A stretch of DNA of 64,000 bases from Platanthera guangdongensis (Eukaryota > Streptophyta > Magnoliopsida > Asparagales > Orchidaceae), in NCBI GenBank assembly GCA_039583875.1, contig CM077165.1, forward strand, positions 66,886,757 through 66,950,756, in the 5' to 3' direction. Positions 56,304 through 64,000 of this stretch are shown here, piece by piece. The notes beneath the pieces were generated by a model. That model was not told where the DNA came from. It saw nothing but the letters and a program-made list of their open reading frames with translations, and searched no databases. The stretch's first letter is position 1, and the number at the start of each line of letters is the position of its first letter. Made by a program: the position numbers and the translations under genes.

Positions 56304-59104
56304 GCTTCGTATTGATTTTTGATTGTCCGGCGAAATCCCTGTTTGATACGGGAGCTTCGCATTCCTTCTTGTCTGAATGATTCATATCGCGCATCGAAGT
56401 CCCTTCCTCGATGGCTAAAGACAAGTTGGATGTGTTGTTTCCCAATGAGTGCTCAATGCACGCAGATAGAGTCTGTGTGGTTAAGATTCAGATTGGGGAT
56501 CATGAGTTTGACTTGCAAGCATCGGTACTGTCGTTAGCGGAGTTTGACATAATCTTTGGTATGGACTGGCTCTCGGAGTAGCGAGCATGCATAGATTGCA
56601 ACCGAAAGGAGGTTAAGTTGGTATTGAATAATGATCGGGAGACTATGTTTGCGGGCATGAAGGGGTCGGGTAAGATTTTGATGTCGAACCATCAGGTGAT
56701 CAAGGCAGTTCAGTCTGGGGCAGAGCTGTTTGTCACATTAGTGCAGAATTCAACGCCTAAGCCAAGTCTGGGCAATATTCCAATTGTGTCCGAGTATCGT
56801 GATGTGTTTCCGGATGATCTTCCAGGAGCCCCTCCTCAGCGGGAGACTGATTTTACTATTGAGCTGGGGCCGAGTGACAAACCGGTGTCACGCTCTCCGT
56901 ATCGGATAACGCCAAGAGAGATGGCGGAACTGAAGGTGTAACTGCAAGAGTTGTTGGAGCAAGGGTATGTGCGTCAAAGTTCGTCACCTTGGAGCGCACC
57001 AGTCCTCTTCGTTAAGAAGAAAGATGAGAGCTTGCGACTCTATATTGACTATCGAGAGTTGAACAAGCTTACGAAGAAGAATAAGTATCTGATCCCAAGG
57101 ATTGACGATCTATTTGATCAGTTGGTTGTGTCTACAGTATATTCGAAGTTAGATTTGAAATCTGGTTACTACCAATTAAGAATAAGGGAAAGCGGCATCC
57201 CAAAGAGAGCGTTCAGTATGCGATTTGGGCATTACGAGTTCACGGTCATGCCGTTTGGGTTGACCAATGTGCCATCCGTGTTTATGGATCTGATGAACAG
57301 GACGTTCAGAGACTACCTGGATCATTTCGTGATAGTATTTATCGATGATATCCTGATGTACTCGCAGTGTGAGGAGGATCACTACAAGCATCTGCATATG
57401 GTGTTGGAGACGTTGAGAAGGAATCAGTTGTATGCTAAGTTCTCCAAGTGTGAGTTCTGGTTATCCTCGGTAGCGTTCCTTGGTCATGTTGTTAGTGGAG
57501 AAGGGATAGTGGTGGATCCAGCGAAGATAGTGGTGATACAGGAGTGGTCTGTGTTGACTTCAATGGCGGAAGTCTGGAGCTTTCTGGGACTTGCCGGATA
57601 CTATAGGCGCATCGTAGAAAACTTCTCGCGGATAGCACTACCACTCACGACGTTGACAAGGAAGGATCAAAAGTTTTTGTGGTAGCTGGAGTGCGAGCAG
57701 GATTTTGAAGAATTGAAGAGGCGGTTGACCACGATGCCTATTTTATGTTCGCCAAGTGGGACTGAAGGGTTTGAAATCTATAGTGATGCTTCAAGCAATG
57801 GTTTGGGCTGTGTTCTGCTACAGCATGGAAGCGTGATAGACTATGGTTCGCGACAATTGAAGATTCATGAGCAGAATTATTCGGTCCATGACTTAGAGTT
57901 AGCGGCCGTGATATTTACTCTAAAGCTGTGGAGGCACTACTTGTACGGTGTAAAGGTCAATATCTACATCGATCATAAGGGCCTGAAGTACCCGTTAGAT
58001 CAGAAGGACCTGAAAAGGAGACAGCGGAGGTGGATGGAGTTTCTAGGGGACTACACCATCAAGATACATTATGTTCCTGGGAAAGGAAATGCAGTGGCGG
58101 ATGCGTTGAGTCGCAGGATTCCTGCGCAAGCCAGCTAGTTGTCGGTACATGATGAGAGTTTGGTCCGTGATTTTGAGGCATTAGAGAAAACTTGCGTCGA
58201 AAGGCAGTCTAGTGTCGAGTAGAAATTGTTTTGGACAGAGGTGCAGTATGACCTAGCTGATAGAGTTCGGCGGGCTTTGGTTCAGGATAGCAGCATGAAG
58301 AAGATCTTAGATGAATCTTTGGATGGGTAAAATTCCCAATTTGTTATTGAGGATGAACTGCTATGGAGGGATGGTCGCCTACGCGTTCCTAGTGCGGATA
58401 GTCTTCCAGAGGAGTTGATGTATGAAGCTCATCATACCAAGTACTCAATCCACCCGGGAAGCACGAAGATGTATAAGGACATGAAGAAGTTGTTTTGGTG
58501 GCCAGGACTAAAGAAGGATGTATCACTTTATGTGGCCAAGTGCCAAACTTGTGCCTTGGTGAAGGCGGAGTGCTAGAAGCCAGGAAGTTTCTTGAAGTCC
58601 CTACCTTTCCCGGAGTGGAAGTTCGACGACATTTCTATGGATTTTCTTTATGGTTTGCCAAGGTCGAAGAAGGGAAAAGATGCCATCTAGGTGGTCGTCG
58701 ATAGGTTGACAAAGGTGTCGCATTTCATCCCGAACGGGAAGGAAGATCCGGTGGAAATGTTAGCCAAACTCTATGTGGATAATATTATACGATTGCATGG
58801 TGTGCCCCGCAGTATTATTAGTGACCAAGATGGACGCTTTACGTCGAACGACTGGAGGCTGGTGCATAGTCTGTTGGGAACTAAGTTGAGTTGCAGCACA
58901 GTCTTTCATCCACATACGGATGGTCAGACCGAGAGGGTCAACCGGACGATGGAGGACATGCTTCGTATTTGCGTCTTGGATTTTGAAAAGCAGTTGGAAG
59001 GTCACCCATACATGGTGGAGTTTGCATATAACAATAGTTATCAGGCGAGTATTATAATGACGCCTTTCAAGGCCTTATATGGGAGAAGGTGTCACACGTC
59101 TGTT
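56304..59104 (+). pseudogene. pol: Element G pol: protease, RT, RNase H, integrase (Tekay/Del-like), broken
   Basis: One reading frame throughout, with nonsense codons only. Protease has FDTGASHSF. RT (56770-57680) has FIDDILMYS (57335-57361) and KSGYYQLR. RNase H has [11 protein letters not shown] and [16 protein letters not shown] (to 58138). Integrase zinc region has HHTKYSIHPG and CQTCALVKAEC. The core has [17 protein letters not shown] and TDGQTERVNR, so the D,D,E residues are kept. Stops include about 56376, 56578, 56939, 57683, 58136, 58219, 58328, 58574 and 58688. From 58691 the frame is open into a tail from another clade. Confidence 0.88.
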
Positions 59105-60412
59105 TCTGATTCTTTGGCTATTGTGCCTCTCGATGTGGTGTCTCTTTCACATACCCATATCCCACACCCGGTCGCACGTATTTACCCACCGCCATTTGAT
59201 GACCCTTTTTCCCACACGTTAGTGACCAAGGTTAGGCCCCATGAGTTGTATCGCTCGTACCTCTTGTCACCTCCGGGAGCATCCAACTCTGTTAGTATTA
59301 ATGATGAGCGGTTTCCCTTGGCATATCTTCATGTCAAGCGTGAAAATATTAATTATAAAATTAGGACTGCAAATTTAAAGCCATTGAAAGTCATCTTTGA
59401 TGTTAAAGCTCTGGTGCCCCTTGACTTAACCCATATAGCCTTCGTATTCAGGTTGAGATACGTAGCACATGGGTTCACACCTCATGGTAGCAAGATATTT
59501 AGGCACACTTTTAAGAACTTATTCAATCAAGTCGCATCTTATCATTATTTATATGCTTGTTGCTCGCCGAATGAGATCGTACACAGATTTAAAGCACAAG
59601 TGCCTTTTGACTTGATTTCGTTACAACTATGTTATAAGACAAGTCAACTTGCACTAGTTTATGCCTCTCATGCTCACAAATTATATAAGCACATTAGTGA
59701 AGCGCTAACCATACCATTTACATTTTATCAACTTCATGCTAGCTTACATAAAAGGGCATCTCACTATATTGTTAGTGATTTATTTTTGGTGCGTATCATC
59801 CCTGAACGGTTGCCTTCGGGCACTATAGAAAGTTGGCGAGTTGGCGAGCTGGACCATTTTCGGATATTAAAGAAATTAGGAGAATATGCATATCATTTGA
59901 AGTTTTTCACTGATTGGGGTATTACCCCTATTTTTAATGTTTCTAATTTAACGTTATATGTTTCTCCGCCACTTGAATTATATGTCTGTCCGTTTGGGTC
60001 CACTTTGTTTTCTTATGGTTTGGGTGGTGAGCTTGTGCCTGGATCGTTATCTCCATCGGTCTTCATTAGAATTATGTTGGTTGTTTATGTAGAAACTTGT
60101 TTTCCTTTATTGCCTAATGCTTTTCTAAGGTTCCCCAGGACCATCTCTTTGCATGACAGGATACTCCAGGTTGTAGTGCTCTCCTTCACATGTGGTGATG
60201 TTTGCCAATACTTGATTCGATGGCGTGATCGACCGGCCTCCGATGACTCTTGGTTTCTTGGATCGGAGGTGGCTCATTTGGATGTTGCTCTCCCGTACTG
60301 GTGCATTGAGGCCAAATCATCGGTGATGAGAACTTTTGAGCGGGGGAGGATTAATGGAGACGTTGTTGACATGGCCGCCATTGATCCCCATCTGAGAGAG
60401 TTCGTCGATTAG
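59105..60412 (+). pseudogene. Integrase C-terminus and chromodomain of a second chromovirus, fused in frame
   Basis: After YGRRCHTSV the sequence no longer follows Del/Tekay integrase. It carries SDLFLVRIIPERLPSGT, FRILKKLGEYAYHLKF and GITPIFNVSNLTLY, typical of the integrase tail of Reina/CRM-type chromoviruses, then a chromodomain-like CQYLIRWRDRPASDDSWF and FERGRINGD before TAG at 60410. About 435 codons are open, although the preceding 2.4 kb of pol carries at least nine stops. The part 59120-59700 contains three diverged VPLDL-type modules. It could be an inter-clade recombinant or an insertion with deletion. Confidence 0.6.
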
Positions 60413-60661
60413 GACGATCGCTGCCGCAAGCTCGAGGATGGGATCGATGTCCGCCGCCATTATATAAAGTATATAATTATAAATTAAATAATTGTAATTA
60501 TATATTTTTAATAATTTTATTATTTTTGCAATTTTATTTTAAGTATTTATTTTATGTTTTAATTTTCATTTCATGTGTAATGATGTGTGCTTATAACCAT
60601 CATGTGTTGTTTTAATTATTTCATTTCCTGTGCTATGATGGGTGAATATAACCATTATATT

Positions 60662-60696
60662 TTGAATTTTGAATTTTGAATTTTGAATTTTGAATG
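60662..60696. repeat. 7-bp microsatellite (TTTTGAA)n
   Basis: Five consecutive units of TTTTGAA just upstream of the TATATATAG box. Confidence 0.9.
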
Positions 60697-60720
60697 AAGG
60701 GAGATGGAGTGGTATAAGCC

Positions 60721-60729
60721 TATATATAG
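60721..60729 (+). promoter_or_regulatory. TATA box candidate in the second chromovirus LTR
   Basis: TATATATAG following GGTATAAGCC, upstream of a pyrimidine-rich leader. It has a typical LTR promoter layout. Confidence 0.45.
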
Positions 60730-61567
60730 ACAATGATATTTGTCATATTGATTAGTGAATGAATGAAAAGAAACCTAATTCTAAATTGAGAATTCTCATC
60801 CTCCTCTCCTCCTTGGCCGTCAACTTCCCCTCTCCCCCTCTTTGTGGATTTCGGCCACAACTCCTCTCCTTATCTTCCTTCCTCCTTTCTCTACCCTAAT
60901 CCTTTCTCCTCTCCACTACGAGCAATAAATCAAAGAACTCCTCCCCTTGAAGAAATTCGGGCAAGGCAAGAATATCTCCCCTTGTGGATCAACTCCAGCG
61001 TGAAGCGACGAAGGCGGACGAGTTTCTCTCCTACCAGCGTGACTCCAGCGGAGCCGTTGAAGAACGATCCAAGTAGAGAAATCGAAATCATCCATTCCGA
61101 TAGGGTAACGAATCCTTTCTTCCTATTGTGTGTTTATCTTCCTAGATTAATTTCTGTGGTGGTAGATTCTTGGCGTTGAATTTTGAATCGTTAATTAATC
61201 GTGATTTCTTCGATTGGTTTTTGTGTTTTTCTTGACTGAATTATTTTCGAAAAGGTTTGGTGAACCTTCGTTTTCTTTTGTTGGGATAGATCTATCTTTT
61301 CCAAATCGTATTTATTTGGTAGATCTCTTTTGGTACAACACCGCTCGTTCGGACCGGGTGGGTCCTTTTAGCCGGAAAAGATATTGGACTATAGCCTTTG
61401 TTCGATCCGAAGCGGTTTGGCTACTCGTACGTTAGCATATAATTGATAAAATTAATTAATGTGGTGCAGCGTAGAACGATTGTGAGAGTATAGGATTGAA
61501 TCAAGGAGAGGCAAACATGCTCGTCTGTAGATTTATTTGGTGTCAATGTGCAAGCCTGCATTAGTTA

Positions 61568-63304
61568 GCGTGGGGGTTTTCTGTGACACGGCCCTAGGTC
61601 ACGTGCGTGTCGGGACCGACACGGGCGTGTCAGGTTGGGACATGGGAGTGTCTTGTCCCGTGTCCTCTTCTGTGCTCGATGATCCTGTCTGGATCGAGGC
61701 ACATGGTCTGGGACATGGCTGTGTGCGAGGCCGTGTTCGACCCAGGTTTGAGGATTTTTGGGCGGATCTGAGCCATTCGTTTTCTTTAATTAAGATCTGA
61801 TGGCCCAGATTTGTTCTTGCTCTATTAAGGTCGGGAATGGAGGTTGTATTCCTCATTTGATCTTTAACATTCTCTTTCTAAGAAGTTTGAGAGAGGACAG
61901 AGCAAGGAGGAAGAAAGGGGAGGTTTCCGGCCGCCGGAGGAGCATCGGAGCATCGAATCGAGAACTGAGAGCGGATTCGCAGAGGAAATTCCATTTTGAA
62001 GCCTTCTATTCGTATAGATTTTCATGGTGCAAAAGCGTACTACAAGGGTAACGATTCTCTACTTGACCATGTGAAGCTCTCCTTCTTTTGCATAAGGAAA
62101 CCCGCTCCCGCGAGTGTGCGGTGAGTGTGCGGTGTTCCTTGGGGTTAACGGGAATAGTCCCCCTTGTATTGCATATAGAGTCCGTAATCAAAGTACGGAC
62201 ATAGGCATTGTGTGTGAAGCCTACTCGGACGCGTTAGTCTGGATCGGTGATGTTGCATTTTGTATGGTTTGCTGGAGAAGACTCTGTGCTCTGTGCTTTC
62301 GGGTTTCTACGCGGTAGATTGCAGTAGGGATCCTTGGGGATTAACTCCTAGGAGCACCTAGAAAACTGAGCGGGAACGTAATTCTGCTAACTTGGCGGCC
62401 TGGGAGCCGGCCTTGTACATAACTAGGTTATGTGTTGTTTGGATTGTTTTGGGATCCGAGAGAAGCTTGGCTCGAGCGTACGTCTTAAGGTGACTACGTG
62501 GTGTGAGCAACGGGCAAGTGGAATTGGATGCGGGCTATGTGGTTCGGTGCGAGAGACCCATAGAGGGACTGGATGTTGGCATAGTCGGGAGCCTTAGACG
62601 GTGGTCAGAAAGGGTAATAATGCTCATGATGTTGCCATCTCGGGGATGGTGGTGAAGCCATAGAATTGACCGGATTCATCGATAATGTGCCCTGAGTGCA
62701 CAGGGTGTTTGACCGTGCGAGCCTACATTTGTGGCGAAGTATGTTTGTACTTTATTGTTTAGCTGGGCTAATGAAATGCAGGGAAGGAGCACCGCCGTCC
62801 CGAGTAAGGGGCGAGGTCGTTATAATTTGGTCGGCTTTGGCTGACCGTTACTTTGTTTGCTAATGTGTGGTGGAATGTTGCTTGCAGGTGCTGTAGAGCC
62901 AAGTACCAAATAGTAGGCAGAAGCCCATATTGCCGAGCTAGCCATCGAAGGCCAAAGCGAATAGTTGTTTTTACTTTGTCATGTGTGGCCGGCCTGCGAG
63001 CCTATGTATGTAAGACACTATTTTGTTAAGTGAACTCTTGTAAGGCCTTAAGGCCAAGCACTTTCAGTGTACTCATTGTTTCATTCCTGTGGTATTTTGT
63101 GGACATTCATGTTAGTTGTTTATTCAATTATGGGTTCTTTCCAACTGTTTAAAAGCTTCTGGGAGAATGCTCTGATTAGGGCGAGTAGTGGTAGTTGGAA
63201 TGTTTTGATATTCTTATGTGACCCTTCCGACTGTCTGTGGTATATGATGTCGGGTTCCAGCTGGACCTTCTGTTATATGCCATATGATGGATGGGGGTGT
63301 TACA
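61568..63304 (+). repeat. Element G 3' LTR, missing its first ~250 bp
   Basis: Matches the 5' LTR from GGTTTTCTGTGACACGGCCCTAGG onward to GGGGGTGTTACA at 63304. The part equivalent to 34683-34920 is absent and replaced by foreign sequence. CACGGGCGTG-type words lie at 61584-61745. Small ORFs across it are not conserved between the two LTRs and are not genes. Confidence 0.88.
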
Positions 63305-63676
63305 CCTCTCCTCTTGTACCTTTTGAAGATCCATAGACAGCTACAACTGTAAGGATGGCCAGGTTCCAGGAATTGGTTGGCCTATGCATGACCAACAAAG
63401 CAAAATCATAAGGAAAGGATCCTTCTCAATATTCAACCATCTCCAAATACAGGAAGGAGGAACTCAACAGGTTTGCTAAAGCTAATAAATTTTTTTAATG
63501 TTGATGACTATATAAAACTGCATCCAGAAGTTGTAGTGCCACGGGTCACTTCCTTTAACATCATTGGAGCTGCTGACATGACAATGACAAAAGTTCAAGC
63601 AGCTAATCCTAACAGGGAAATCATATTTACACAGCCTGGTGACAAAGCTAAGGAGGTTAAGCCAAAAGAGCCCTAG
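63305..63676 (+). pseudogene. Element E extra ORF, C-terminal part
   Basis: Continuation of the ORF cut by element G. SPLVPFEDP, FFNVDDYIKLHPEVVVPR, IIGAADMTMT and NPNREI match B's C-terminal VPFEDPE, FFDSDRYMELHPKAVVPR, YLGAADDTRS and NPNREI. Stops and a frame change are present between 63336 and 63473. TAG ends it at 63676. Confidence 0.75.
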
Positions 63677-63853
63677 AAGAAGAAATAAACATTTTGAACT
63701 GTTTTTAGTCGCTCTATTGTTTTAAAACTATCTATATATATTCTTGATATAAAGCTCTCTGTATATACATATCTGCTGCATATGTTAAAATTCCTGCCAG
63801 ATATATTTTTCTTGCTTTGTTATTAATATGAGTCTGTAATTAGTGACCGTACC

Positions 63854-63868
63854 CAAATAGGGGGAGAT
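63854..63868 (+). other. Polypurine tract of element E
   Basis: AAATAGGGGGAGAT directly before the LTR start TGTTGGATCC. The 63677-63853 stretch before it is an AT-rich 3' untranslated region with nothing recognisable. Confidence 0.85.
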
Positions 63869-64000
63869 TGTTGGATCCATAGTTGGATTTGGGCTAGGTT
63901 CACTAAATTAGGATGTTTGACCCAACATGTATAGCTAGGGTCATGTATGAGTCCTAGAGTATAGGCCATGTCCTTAGAGTCAACACTGAATGGACCAGCA
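63869..64000 (+). repeat. Element E 3' LTR, start only
   Basis: TGTTGGATCCATAGTTGG onward, leaving the window. No palindrome word is reached in these 132 bp. The matching 5' LTR start is missing because E's 5' LTR is truncated at 25227. Confidence 0.85.

Larger units (their letters stand above)
60455..61567 (+). repeat. LTR-like end of the second chromovirus
   Basis: Follows the chromodomain ORF. AT-rich start, five 7-bp TTTTGAA repeats (60662-60696), TATATATAG (60721-60729) as a promoter candidate, and a pyrimidine-rich CTCCTCTCCTCC leader near 60800. It ends where G's LTR begins (about 61568). The exact LTR limits are not defined. Confidence 0.45.
34683..63304 (+). mobile_element. Element G: Ty3/gypsy chromovirus (Tekay/Del-like), with nested H and C
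   Basis: 5' LTR is 34683-34959 plus 53164-54857 (split by H). PBS at 54861, gag-pol 55082-60412, 3' LTR 61568-63304. LTR termini are TATAACACCCC (probably TGTAACACCCC with one change) and GGGGGTGTTACA. Flanks CCTCC and CCTCT are a decayed target duplication in E's extra ORF. The gag zinc knuckle, DTGASHS protease, IDDILMYS polymerase motif and integrase match Del/Tekay-type elements. The 3' end of pol and the start of the 3' LTR are replaced by sequence of another chromovirus. Confidence 0.88.
25227..64000 (+). mobile_element. Element E: SIRE-like Ty1/copia retrotransposon, base of the nest
   Basis: A plus-strand copia element made of 25227-34682 and 63305-64000, split by element G inside its extra ORF. 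The 3' LTR begins at 63869 (TGTTGGATCC) and leaves the window. The best evidence for continuity across the 28.6-kb insertion is that the SPLVPFEDP and NPNREI parts at 63308-63640 match the C-terminal part of element B's extra ORF. A near-identical duplication, CCTCC (34678-34682) and CCTCT (63305-63309), flanks the insertion. Confidence 0.9.

Noticed and set aside
1..64000. Host protein-coding genes, tRNA or rRNA genes
   Set aside because: Every long frame is explained by gag, pol or extra ORFs or by repeats; no tRNA cloverleaf or rRNA stretch was recognised by eye.

Overview
This is angiosperm nuclear repeat DNA. I find no host gene. Essentially all 64 kb can be explained as LTR retrotransposons inserted into one another. 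The evidence for a plant is the Ty1/copia elements with very long LTRs and an additional ORF after pol (SIRE/Maximus-like layout), a chromodomain-clade Ty3/gypsy element, and primer sites matching plant initiator tRNA-Met (TGGTATCA...). I cannot name the species.

Nesting, oldest to youngest. Element E (copia, + strand) is the base: truncated 5' LTR 25227-26277, gag 26382-28486, pol 28487-31669, extra ORF 32062-34682 continuing at 63305-63676, 3' LTR from 63869 past the window end. Element A (copia, - strand; 1851-11558 plus 23644-25226) abuts E's 5' LTR and probably inserted into it. Element B (copia, - strand, 11559-23643, target duplication AATAC) lies inside A's 5' LTR. Element F (1-1850, partial) lies inside A's 3' LTR. 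Element G (Ty3/gypsy, + strand, 34683-63304) lies inside E's extra ORF. H (34960-35367 plus 48457-53163, a large LTR-like block) lies inside G's 5' LTR. Element C (copia, + strand, 35368-48451, target duplication CAACG) lies inside H. G's 3' part is fused to the integrase tail, chromodomain and LTR-like end of a second chromovirus.

The most interesting signal is shared by all four copia elements. Each carries its own self-complementary DNA word, repeated at about 21-nt spacing (two helical turns): ACTCGAGT in A, GTGTCGACAC in C, and ATCGTCGA/TCGACGAT in B, versus TTCGTCGA/TCGACGAA in E, the B and E words differing by one compensated base pair. In A, B and C the word is arrayed twice: in the U3 part of the LTR upstream of a TATA-like box, and again between pol and the extra ORF, just upstream of a second TATA-like box and the extra ORF's ATG. 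E shows the internal array but its U3 is missing from the window. B and E have a third array inside gag, read in frame as an Arg/Ser-rich repeat. The extra ORFs share an N-terminal domain, a Pro/Ser-rich middle and KKKRK-type basic clusters, with no obvious membrane segment. The layout suggests an internal promoter driving a nuclear protein that could act on family-specific operators, analogous to the LTR plus internal-promoter plus transactivator arrangement of foamy viruses. The function is inference; the arrays, spacing and positions are directly visible.

All coding regions except parts of B are visibly decayed, with nonsense changes (many look like CAG to TAG or TGG to TAG/TGA) and 1-nt frameshifts.
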